A stretch of 64,000 bases of DNA from JBKEDF01 sp047975325 (GTDB taxonomy: Bacteria > Pseudomonadota > Alphaproteobacteria > Rhodobacterales > Rhodobacteraceae), in assembly GCA_047975325.1 (NCBI GenBank), contig JBKEDF010000055.1, positions 43,288 through 107,287 of the forward strand. The letters run 5' to 3'. Both the position numbers and the translations under genes were made by a program. Positions 44,018-53,000 of the stretch are shown in pieces; the first letter of the stretch is position 1, and every line of letters begins with the position of its first letter. The notes beneath the pieces were generated by a model. The model saw nothing but the letters and a program-made list of their open reading frames with translations, did not search any database and had not been told where the DNA came from.

Positions 44018-46858
44018 TTATTCTGCCGCGTCCTCATAGGCTTCAAGCGGCGGGCAGATACAGATCAGGTTGCGATCACCATAGACATTGTCGACCCGCC
44101 CCACGGGAGGCCAGTATTTGTCGACGCGGAAGCTGCCCGGCGGGAAGCATCCCTGTTCGCGCGGATAGCTCCGGTCCCATTCCGCCACCAGATCCTCAAC
44201 CGTGTGCGGCGCGTGGCGCAGGGGGCTTTGATCGGCGGCGATCTCCCCATCCTCCACGGCCGCGATTTCGGTGCGAATGGCCAGAAGCGCGGTGATGAAG
44301 CGGTCGATCTCGGCCTTGGTTTCGCTTTCGGTTGGTTCCACCATCAGTGTACCGGCCACTGGCCAGCTCATGGTTGGGGCATGAAATCCGTTATCGATCA
44401 GCCGCTTGGCAATATCATCCACGGTGACACCCGCCTCGGCGAAGGGGCGCGTGTCAAGGATGCATTCATGCGCCACGCGCCCCTTGTTGCCCATGAAGAG
44501 GATTGGATATTTGCCGGAAAGCCGTGCTGCGATGTAATTGGCGTTCAGGATGGCAACCCGTGTGGCTTGCGTCAGCCCCTCCCCCCCCATCATCAGACAA
44601 TAGGCCCATGATATCAGCAGGATCGAGGCCGACCCATTGGGCGCGGCCGAAACCGGGCCTTCGGTGCCGCCGGTTTCGGGATGGCCGGGCAGATGTGGTG
44701 CTAGATGGGCGCGCACACCGATCGGCCCCATGCCGGGGCCGCCGCCGCCATGCGGAATGGCAAAGGTCTTGTGCAGGTTCAGGTGGCTGACATCGCCGCC
44801 GATCTCACCGGGTTTCACCAGCCCGACCAGCGCATTCATGTTTGCCCCGTCGATATAGACCTGCCCGCCGTGATCATGGGTGATCTGGCAAACCTCGCGT
44901 ACGGTTTCCTCGAACACGCCATGGGTGGATGGGTAGGTAATCATGCAGGCGGCAAGCCTGTCACCCGCTGCTTCCGCCTTGGCGTGAAAATCGTCCAGGT
45001 CAACATCGCCATTGGGGGCGGATTTCACGACGACAACCTTCATCCCGGCCATCTGCGCCGAGGCCGGATTGGTGCCATGGGCCGAAACCGGGATCAGGCA
45101 AATATTCCGCGCGCCCTCACCACGTGCGCGATGATAGGCCTGGATTGTCAGAAGCCCCGCATATTCCCCCTGCGCGCCGGAATTGGGCTGCATGGAAAAA
45201 TCGTCATATCCGGTGATCTCGCAAAGCTTGCCCTTCAGATCGGCAATTGCCTCGGCATAGCCTGCGGCCTGATCGGCTGGAACGAACGGGTGGAGAGAAC
45301 CGAATTCGGGCCAGGTGATCGGCATCATTTCGACCGCGGCATTCAGCTTCATCGTGCAGGATCCGAGCGGGATCATCGCCCGGTCCAGCGCCAGGTCGCG
45401 ATCAGACAGCCGCCGCATATAGCGCATCATTTCCGATTCCGCCCGGTTCATATGGAAAACCGGATGAGTCAGATATTCGCTTTCGCGCAACATCACTTCA
45501 GGAAAACCAAGTTTGGCACGATGCGGGGGCGTTCCTTCGATCCCGAAGGCGCGTAATACACGGGCCAGAACCGCTTCATCGCTGGTTTCATCAAGGCTGA
45601 TCCCCACCCGATCCGTGCCGATCTTGCGGAAATTCAGGCCCTCATGCCGGGCGGCGGCCAAAATCCCTGCCTGACCGACCCCGACCTCCACCGTGATCGT
45701 GTCAAAGAACGCGCCGGGGGATACCTTTGCCCCTGCCGCCTTCAGTGAACGGGCCAGGCGGTTGGTCAGGAAATGCACCCTTTCGGCGATTGCGCGCAGG
45801 CCCCGGGGGCCATGAAACACCGCATAGAATGAGGCCATGACCGCCAGCAGCGCCTGTGCGGTGCAGACATTTGAGGTCGCCTTTTCCCGCCGGATATGCT
45901 GTTCGCGTGTCTGCAGGGCCAGCCGATAGGCCTTGTTGCCACGCGCATCGATGGAAACGCCCACGATCCGCCCGGGCATTGCACGTTTCAATGGGTCACG
46001 GCAGGCCATGAAGGCGGCATGGGGGCCGCCATAGCCCATCGGGACGCCAAAGCGTTGACTGGAACCCACGGCGATATCGGCCCCCATAGCGCCAGGCTCC
46101 TTCAGCAGGCACAGTGCCAGAAGGTCGGTTGCCATGATCGCGATCGCCTTGGCTTCATGCAGGGCGGTGATATCATCCGAAAAATCCCTTACATGGCCAT
46201 ATGTGCCCGGATACTGGAAAATTGCGCCAAAAACATCTTCGGCCTTCAGTTTTGCGGGGTCCTCCACGATCACCGCTATGCCCAGGGGCAGGGCACGGGT
46301 GCGGATAACCTCAATGGTCTGGGGATGGCAGTTGCGATCCACGAAAAAACCGCGTGCCTTTGATTTGGCAGAACGTTCCGCCATGGTCATCGCTTCGGCC
46401 GCCGCCGTGGCCTCATCCAGAAGCGAGGCATTGGACACCGGCAGACCGGTCAGATCCGCCACCATGGTCTGATAATTCAAAAGCGCCTCAAGCCTGCCTT
46501 GCGCGATTTCGGGCTGATAGGGGGTATAGGCCGTGTACCAGGCGGGATTTTCCAGGATATTGCGCTGAATCGCCGGGGGGGTCACCGTTCCGTAATAGCC
46601 CTGGCCGATAAGCGAGGTCATGACCTTGTTCCTTGCCGCCACCCCGCGCATCTTTTCCAGAAGTTCATGTTCGGCCAGCGGCGCCCATGTCAGCGGATCT
46701 TCCTGCCGGATGGATTTGGGCACGGTCTGCGCAATCAATTCGTCCAGATCCTTCGCACCAACGGCCTTGAGCATCTCCTCCATTTCCGAAGGCGAGGGGC
46801 CGATATGGCGACGATGGGCGAAATCATAGGTATTGTAGTCGGTCGGGGTGAATCCCAT
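44018..46858 (-). CDS. gcvP: Glycine dehydrogenase (aminomethyl-transferring), P protein
   Basis: A 946-residue single-chain P protein. It decarboxylates glycine with PLP and passes the aminomethyl group to the lipoyl arm of GcvH. FAHRRHIGPSPSEMEEML is the family N terminus. The PLP lysine is in HLNLHKTFAIPHGGGGPG, and the C-terminal half repeats the fold with PTESETKAEIDRF. The ATG at 46858 with AAGGTGAGGG before it is preferred to a GTG three codons upstream. It is the last gene of gcvT-gcvH-gcvP. Confidence 0.97.
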   Translation of the reverse strand: MGFTPTDYNTYDFAHRRHIGPSPSEMEEMLKAVGAKDLDELIAQTVPKSIRQEDPLTWAPLAEHELLEKMRGVAARNKVMTSLIGQGYYGTVTPPAIQRNILENPAWYTAYTPYQPEIAQGRLEALLNYQTMVADLTGLPVSNASLLDEATAAAEAMTMAERSAKSKARGFFVDRNCHPQTIEVIRTRALPLGIAVIVEDPAKLKAEDVFGAIFQYPGTYGHVRDFSDDITALHEAKAIAIMATDLLALCLLKEPGAMGADIAVGSSQRFGVPMGYGGPHAAFMACRDPLKRAMPGRIVGVSIDARGNKAYRLALQTREQHIRREKATSNVCTAQALLAVMASFYAVFHGPRGLRAIAERVHFLTNRLARSLKAAGAKVSPGAFFDTITVEVGVGQAGILAAARHEGLNFRKIGTDRVGISLDETSDEAVLARVLRAFGIEGTPPHRAKLGFPEVMLRESEYLTHPVFHMNRAESEMMRYMRRLSDRDLALDRAMIPLGSCTMKLNAAVEMMPITWPEFGSLHPFVPADQAAGYAEAIADLKGKLCEITGYDDFSMQPNSGAQGEYAGLLTIQAYHRARGEGARNICLIPVSAHGTNPASAQMAGMKVVVVKSAPNGDVDLDDFHAKAEAAGDRLAACMITYPSTHGVFEETVREVCQITHDHGGQVYIDGANMNALVGLVKPGEIGGDVSHLNLHKTFAIPHGGGGPGMGPIGVRAHLAPHLPGHPETGGTEGPVSAAPNGSASILLISWAYCLMMGGEGLTQATRVAILNANYIAARLSGKYPILFMGNKGRVAHECILDTRPFAEAGVTVDDIAKRLIDNGFHAPTMSWPVAGTLMVEPTESETKAEIDRFITALLAIRTEIAAVEDGEIAADQSPLRHAPHTVEDLVAEWDRSYPREQGCFPPGSFRVDKYWPPVGRVDNVYGDRNLICICPPLEAYEDAAE

Positions 46859-46919
46859 ATCCCTCACCTTGAAACGGGGGCAGAAACAAAAGGCCGGGGG
46901 GAAGTCCCCCGGGCGCGGA

Positions 46920-47279
46920 TCAGCCGATCAGGTCGTTATATTCGTCTTCGCTCATGAAATCGTCGAGCACGGAGATATCGTCGAGCTTCATCTTGAAGAA
47001 CCAGGCACCGCCTGTCGGATCCTCATTCACCAGTGCGGGGTTGTCCGAAAGTGCGTCATTTACCTCGACGATCTCACCATCGACCGGGGCAAGGATATCA
47101 GAGGCGGCCTTGACGCTTTCGATCACCACGATCTCATCACCCTTGGCGACGACGGTTTCCACCTCGGGCAGTTCGACGAAAACGACATCGCCCAGTTGCG
47201 TTGCCGCATGTTCGGTGATTCCGACAACGACCAGATCGCCATCGACCCGCAGCCATTCATGTTCTTCGGTATATTTCAT
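46920..47279 (-). CDS. gcvH: Glycine cleavage system H protein
   Basis: A 119-residue lipoyl carrier. The lipoylated lysine is Lys57 in IESVKAASDI. The N terminus MKYTEEHEWLRVDGD and the C-terminal WFFKMKLDDISVLDDFMSEDEY are standard. It lies between gcvT (12 bp) and gcvP (61 bp). Confidence 0.97.
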   Translation of the reverse strand: MKYTEEHEWLRVDGDLVVVGITEHAATQLGDVVFVELPEVETVVAKGDEIVVIESVKAASDILAPVDGEIVEVNDALSDNPALVNEDPTGGAWFFKMKLDDISVLDDFMSEDEYNDLIG

Positions 47280-47291
47280 CGGGGAGGCTCC

Positions 47292-48419
47292 TCAGCGTTT
47301 ATAGGTGGAAGGACGGAAGGGAAGGGCGGCAACGGTGACGGGCAGGCGTTTGCCGCGTAGCTCACCCCAGAGTTTTGTGCCTTCTGCGGCAAGGCTGGTG
47401 GGGACATACCCCATTGCGACGGGGGCCTCCACGGACGGGCCGAAGCCGCCGGAGGTGATATGGCCAATGGCGGTGCTGTCTTTTTCGGTCGCGAATAGCA
47501 GGACACCTTCGCGCATCGGGGCGCGGGTTTCAGGGCGCAATCCGACCCGCAGCCGGGCAGGGGCGTCGGCAAGCTGCGCGAGGATGACCTCCGCACCGGG
47601 AAAGCCCCCTTCGCGTGCCCCGCCGGCCTTGCGAGTTTTCTGGATCGCCCAGGCCAGTGACGCCTCCACCGGTGTGGTTTCCGTATCCATATCATGGCCA
47701 TAAAGGCAAAGCCCCGCTTCCAGCCGCAGGCTGTCCCGCGCGCCAAGCCCTATGGGCACCACATCTTCATGCGTCAGGAGCGCGCGGGCAAAATCCGGCG
47801 CCGCCGCTTCGGGGATTGAAACTTCAAACCCGTCCTCGCCGGTATAGCCGGAACGGGAAATCCAGAGTTCCCCGAAAACGCTGTCCATCGAAAGTACATC
47901 CATGAATCGCATCGGTGCGACCTGCGGCACCAGCGCGGCCAGTGCGGTTTCGGCCTTGGGGCCCTGCAGGGCCAGCAAGGCACGGTCAGCAACCGGAATG
48001 ATCCGTGCTACCTGTGACAGATGCGCCTGCAGATGGGCGATATCGGCCTCCTTGCAGGCGGCATTGACCACCACCAGAAAATGATCGCCGCGATTGGCGA
48101 ACATCAGATCGTCCAGGATGCCACCCGTTTCACTGGTCAAGAGCCCGTAACGCTGCCGACCTTCGGCCAGTGCCGCGACCGAAACCGGCATCAGCGCCTC
48201 CAACCCGGCGGCCAGTGTGTCCATATCCGTCTTGGGCCGCAGCAGGACCTGGCCCATGTGGCTGACATCGAAAAGCCCGGCATTGGCGCGTGTCCACAGA
48301 TGTTCCTTCATTACCCCCATCGGGTATTGCACGGGCATTTCATATCCCGCAAAAGGCACCATTTTCGCGCCCAGTTCGACATGGAGATCGTAAAGGCAGG
48401 TCTGTTTCAGTTCGGCCAT
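47292..48419 (-). CDS. gcvT: Aminomethyltransferase, glycine cleavage T protein
   Basis: A 375-residue enzyme. It releases ammonia from the aminomethyl-lipoyl arm and transfers methylene to tetrahydrofolate. TCLYDLHVELGAKMVPFAGYEMPVQYP is the family start, NAGLFDVSHMGQ is the catalytic Asp region and RSGYTGEDGFEV is conserved. AGAAGGGGGCTTG precedes the ATG at 48419. It is the first gene of the operon, directly under the tandem glycine riboswitch. Confidence 0.96.
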   Translation of the reverse strand: MAELKQTCLYDLHVELGAKMVPFAGYEMPVQYPMGVMKEHLWTRANAGLFDVSHMGQVLLRPKTDMDTLAAGLEALMPVSVAALAEGRQRYGLLTSETGGILDDLMFANRGDHFLVVVNAACKEADIAHLQAHLSQVARIIPVADRALLALQGPKAETALAALVPQVAPMRFMDVLSMDSVFGELWISRSGYTGEDGFEVSIPEAAAPDFARALLTHEDVVPIGLGARDSLRLEAGLCLYGHDMDTETTPVEASLAWAIQKTRKAGGAREGGFPGAEVILAQLADAPARLRVGLRPETRAPMREGVLLFATEKDSTAIGHITSGGFGPSVEAPVAMGYVPTSLAAEGTKLWGELRGKRLPVTVAALPFRPSTYKR

Positions 48420-48480
48420 CAAGCCCCCTTCTGCCGGACGTCCCGGCACCTCACGGATGGGCCGATCCCATCCGCAGATG

Positions 48481-48655
48481 CCCCCTCTGTCCCTGCCCTG
48501 AACGGGCGCCTGAGATCATTATCCCTTCGGCGGGCGCAAATTGCGCCACTCTCCAGAGTCTATTGTCCGAAACGGTCCCTTGCGCCTGAGAGTTTACCGG
48601 GGCGGTTGCTCCTTCGGCACCGGATTGGGCTTGTGCACCATCCGGATTCTCCCGA
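48481..48655 (-). promoter_or_regulatory. Tandem glycine riboswitch of the gcv operon
   Basis: The minus strand carries both aptamers of the tandem glycine riboswitch. Aptamer 1 has GCCGAAGGAGCAA followed by AACTCTCAGGCGCAAGGGACCG split around its stem; aptamer 2 has CTCTGGAGAG, CGCCGAAGGGATAA and ATCTCAGGC. The 3' end is 60 bp before gcvT. A perfect 8-bp hairpin CGGATGGG/CCCATCCG (48454-48474) lies between riboswitch and start codon and could be the expression platform. Glycine binding normally turns on glycine cleavage. Confidence 0.93.
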
Positions 48656-48738
48656 TTCTGACCCGAGTGATCTAGCCCGCCCCAAGGCGGGCTGGCAAGA
48701 TAAAAGCGCATATCCCCTGATGCCACGGTGAAACCGCC

Positions 48739-49305
48739 ATGACCCTGACCGACCCCGCGCATTTCTTTGGCTATGGAAGCCTCGTCAACCGCGCGACCCA
48801 TGACTATCCGGGCGCGCGGCCTGCAAGGCTGGCGGGTTGGCGACGGATCTGGTGCCATACCCCTGCGCGCGATCTTGCCTTCCTGTCGGTGCGTCCCGCA
48901 GAAGGGGCGGAGATTGCCGGGCTGGTGGCAGAGGTTCCGGGGCGGGACTGGGCGGCGCTCGATACGCGCGAGGCGGCCTATACCCGCCACGCGGTTCAGG
49001 CCATTTCACTGATGGGCGTCCCGATACAGGCGCAGGTCTATGCCGTGCCGGGCGGGGGAAGCACCTCGGACAGGCACGGGATCCTGCTAAGCTATCTCGA
49101 TGCGGTATTGCAGGGCTTCCTGCGCGAATTTGCGGAGATCGGCGTGGCCGAATTCTTTGCAACGACTGACGGCTGGGAGGCGCGGATCATCGATGATCGC
49201 GCCGCACCGCTCTATCCGCGTGCGCAAGTGCTTACATCGCGCGAACGCGGGATCGTGGATACCCATCTTGCCGCGCAAGGCTGCACGATCCGACCCGGTT
49301 CCTGA
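48739..49305 (+). CDS. Gamma-glutamylcyclotransferase-like protein
   Basis: A 188-residue protein of the GGCT/AIG2-like fold. The FFGYGSLVNRATH glycine loop opens the domain; LDTREAAYTRHAV contains the likely catalytic glutamate region. The substrate may be a gamma-glutamyl compound, but the family is broad. It is divergent from the gcv operon and its riboswitch and converges on the META-domain gene. Confidence 0.75.
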   Translation: MTLTDPAHFFGYGSLVNRATHDYPGARPARLAGWRRIWCHTPARDLAFLSVRPAEGAEIAGLVAEVPGRDWAALDTREAAYTRHAVQAISLMGVPIQAQVYAVPGGGSTSDRHGILLSYLDAVLQGFLREFAEIGVAEFFATTDGWEARIIDDRAAPLYPRAQVLTSRERGIVDTHLAAQGCTIRPGS

Positions 49306-49309
49306 CTTG

Positions 49310-49846
49310 TCAGAAGGGTTTCTGGCGCTTTGCGCGCAGCATTTCGGATCCATCGACGCTTTTCAGGGTTAATTCCCCGGTCCCGTCGATTTCGTATTCC
49401 GTTACCCGTGTCAGGGCCCGCAACAAGGCTTCCTCGACCTCCATGACCTCGGGATCGCAAACCTTGGGCATGTTTTCAAACGGCATCACGACCAGCTGGC
49501 CATCCTGTTCCGTCAACTGGGTTGTATAGATATTGCACGGGGCCTCAAAACGCAGCCTGCCTTCGGTAAAGACCAGGCGGGCGGGATGGTCGGGCAGCAT
49601 TGCCGTGTCGAGGGCGGTCATGATCGTCCAGGCCGGGCCTTCCAGTTTGGACCCGGAAATATTTGTCATCGGAACCTCCTGTGGTTCAGCCTGGCGGAAA
49701 CGGCCAAAGGCCGGGATTGCCACTGCCTTACCTTGTATCTGATGCGGTATGAACAGGGCGGGTGTCGCGGAGGCCGTCGAAACACCCCCTGCGGCAAAGG
49801 GCAGGGCGGCGGATGACAGAACGAGATATAAAAGGCCTGGTTTCAT
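49310..49846 (-). CDS. META-domain exported protein
   Basis: A 178-residue protein with a signal peptide (MKPGLLYLVLSSAALPFAAGG). The C-terminal half is a META/HslJ-type domain: APCNIYTTQLTEQDGQLVVMPF, MPKVCDPEVMEVEEALLRAL and YEIDGTGELTLKS. HslJ-like domains are envelope proteins linked to stress or antibiotic tolerance. GCAGGACTTT precedes the ATG at 49846; the upstream extension is discarded. Confidence 0.78.
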   Translation of the reverse strand: MKPGLLYLVLSSAALPFAAGGVSTASATPALFIPHQIQGKAVAIPAFGRFRQAEPQEVPMTNISGSKLEGPAWTIMTALDTAMLPDHPARLVFTEGRLRFEAPCNIYTTQLTEQDGQLVVMPFENMPKVCDPEVMEVEEALLRALTRVTEYEIDGTGELTLKSVDGSEMLRAKRQKPF

Positions 49847-49947
49847 AAAGTCCTGCCTGAAATGTGCCAAGGCGGTAGTTTCCGCCTGTTTCGGGTCTCC
49901 GTCAATGGCATGAGCAGAATAATCTTGCCGCAGGACCCGTATAAGTG

Positions 49948-49957
49948 GCAATATTGC
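49948..49957. promoter_or_regulatory. Palindrome upstream of the giant protease gene
   Basis: A perfect 10-bp palindrome GCAATATTGC lies 51 bp before the start codon of the 1858-residue protein, in an AT-rich stretch. A possible operator; no known regulator is suggested. Confidence 0.35.
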
Positions 49958-50007
49958 GAAGTATTTTCTTTTGTATCACGTAATCAAATTATTCGGAGGA
50001 TGCCGTC

Positions 50008-53000
50008 ATGGCTGCTGGAAATAGTTCTGATCAGGACCTGAAGACCACGCTGGCACAGGCCCGCAAGAAACCGCTCGCCTTCGGGCTTTGTCTGGGCAAG
50101 AAACCCGATACGACCGTGTTGATGACCCATAAGACCAAGGCGCCCTCCGTACTGGGGCAGCAGGCGCGCAAGGCGGGTGACACCAGCAAGTTTACCTTCG
50201 GCATGATGAGTGTGCGGAGCAAGAACCTTCAACTGACCTGCGAAGGGGATGTTCCCGCCGGGGCCGGTCGCAAAATCAAGGAATACCTGAAATCCGCTGG
50301 TTTCGCGATGAAAGTGATCCTGCTTGATGCGACGGGTAGCCAGATAGAAGGCGATGATGAGGAAGACGAAGGCGGCGAATCTGCCGCAGCAATATCCGAG
50401 CCGCAGCAGGGATCTCCGGAATCGTCGCCGTCAGGTGGCGACGATGAAGATACCGGTGATGAAGATATCGGGGAGGATGGTCCCGATCCCTTGCTCGAAG
50501 AATGGGAAAAGGCCCGGAAAAAGCTGGAAACCGCCATTGAAAAGGCCACGGATATTGCCGGAGAGGCAATTGGAGAGGTCAACGAAAAGATGCAGGCGCT
50601 TGTCGATCAGGCCGCCGGAGGCGCCTATGATCTGGCCATGGAAGGTATCAGCGGTGTTGCTGAGGCGCTGAAATCGGTTGTGAAGGAAGGCCGTAAGGCC
50701 ACGCAGGTTGTCGAGGCGGACAAGGATCGGTGGGAAAAGGCACGTGACAAGCTTACCCCCATGATTGAACAGGTTCTGGAAGCCGGGGCAGGCAATGTGC
50801 GCAAGATCGAGGCGCTCTGGAATTTTGCCAAATCGAAGGCAGAGGCGGAAAACCCGGATTATGCCGCCGCGATCAAGGTCATTTCGATGCTGGTGACCCT
50901 GATCGGCGAGGCACGCGCTGCGCTTGCTGAGATGGCGGGGGCCGAAGCGGCGGAAGCCGCCCCCGGGGTTGATGCACCCCCCGCCGCCGGTTCTGATGGA
51001 ATGGGCGACGCGGGTCCCGGACCAGCACCATCGACGACAGAGGCACCTGATGCAGCGACTGAAGACCCGGGCGCCGCTGCGCCCCCGTCAGAAGGGCCGG
51101 CCACCGCAGGTAGCCTTGCGAGTGATCCCGAGCCCACCCCTCCGGCGGATCTTTCGGGATCCGTTGATGAAAAGATCACCCGGGCCAGGGACCGTCTTTC
51201 CGGTCTGGATGGGCTGACAGATACCTATATGGCGATCCTTTCCGGCTCGGCAGAGGTCATGCCACCGGAATGGAACGCCGAAAAACGCCGTATCGAAGGT
51301 GAGATCACTGCCCAGGAAAGCGCCGGGGCTTCGGCAGATGAAGGCAAGGTGGATCAGGCGCTGGAGGATATTGTTGCACTGGAACGGGATATCCGGGCCA
51401 AGACGGCAGCCAAACAGGATTGGGCCGATGCGCTGGAGCTTTTCCGTTTGCGTCTGGTACCCGTGGAAAGTCATGCGCAGGCTGGGGCGGTGCCGCAGAT
51501 CAAGCCGAAACTTGATGCGATCAAGGCTGATCTGGCTACGGCGGAGGCCGATGCTGCCGTCCGGGATTTTGCGAAGGCACAGCGTGCTCTTCCGGGATTG
51601 GCCACCCGTTGCGATGAGCTTGTCGCACTGGCGGACGATTTTGCTCATTACGAAATGATCTACGCACAACGCCAAGGCGTGGTTAATCCGCTTATGGGTG
51701 CGGCCCCGACCGGCGTGACCCAGATCGACAATCTGACAACAGAAATGATCGAGCTGTTCAATAAAGCCCGGGCTGATGCGGCGGTGGATGAATTTGCTGA
51801 TGCTGTCCGGAAACTGGATCAGATCCCACCCCTGGCCGAGGAACGCGCGGGGCTTGTCCAATATGAAAGCGACTATCGTGGCTGGCAGGGGGAGGTCGTG
51901 GGCAATACTGCGACAATTGATGCTTTTGCAGCCGATACTATCGCGCCCTTTGCCACTGAAATCACGACATGGAAAGCCAATGTTGCCCAAGCTGATGTGA
52001 GGGTGACCGGGGATTACATGCTGTCACGGGGGCTGATGACCGAACTTGCCGTTCAGTCACGACGGATTATCAGCGATTGCAATCTGCATCAGGCATATCT
52101 GGCCAAATTGCCACCCTTTGAGACGCAGCTTGCAAGCTTCGAATCCCATCCCGGCCGTGCGGGGATCGAGGATTTCATCCTCGCCATGCAAAATGATCTG
52201 ACCCAGGCGCAGGCCGAGGCGGCATCACAACGCTATGTGACGGCGACCAGCCTGCTTGATCATACAAATGGGCAATGGGCGGCCCAGCAAGCCATTGCCG
52301 ACGATTGCGAACAATATACGGTTTCTCGTGATACGGTGCAGGCGGAAATCGATGCTCTGCGCAGTCGTCCGGCGGCGGCAGAAGGTATCGCCCAGGCCGA
52401 TGCGCTGATGGGTGCGGCCGCCAATCAGGCGCTGGGCAAGGAATTCGCGACGGCCCGTAACACGCTGGATGAGGCGAAGCTTCGCGCGCAGGAGGCAAAG
52501 ACGGCGGCGGATGCGCAGGATGCCCTGGGCGCCCTTCGCGATGAAACTGCACTGGATAATCTTTCCGCCGATTTCGAAGCTGCCTTTGCGGTCTTTACAG
52601 CCATGCGTGCCGAAGTGGCGGCAGCGGATGGTGCAGGTGGTTTTACCGGCCTGATCGCAGGGGCCGACGGCCCTGCCGCGGCAGCCCGGACGGCGGCCGA
52701 GGCTGCAACGCCGGATTTTGCGGCGGCGCGCATTTCACTTGATCAGGCAATTGCCCATCTGGAAGATGCGCTTTCCGTTATCCTTGCCTCGGAACCTTTC
52801 CAGCGGCATCTTGCAGAAGTACGAACAATGCAGGTTACGACCCTGCCGCCGCTGAATATTGATGATTGCATCAAGCAGGCGATCGCAGAGGTTAAACGGC
52901 TTGGGGATGAGGCCGAATCTGCGGTCGCCGATCCGGGTTATGATTTTGCCTCCGGTGAGGCAAAGCTGATTGATGCGATGGCCATTGCGCGCCGGGCGGA

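Noticed and set aside
48673..48692. AGCCCGCC/GGCGGGCT hairpin between gcvT and the GGCT gene as a terminator
   Set aside because: It lies between divergent genes and has no T-run on either side, so a terminator role is not supported.
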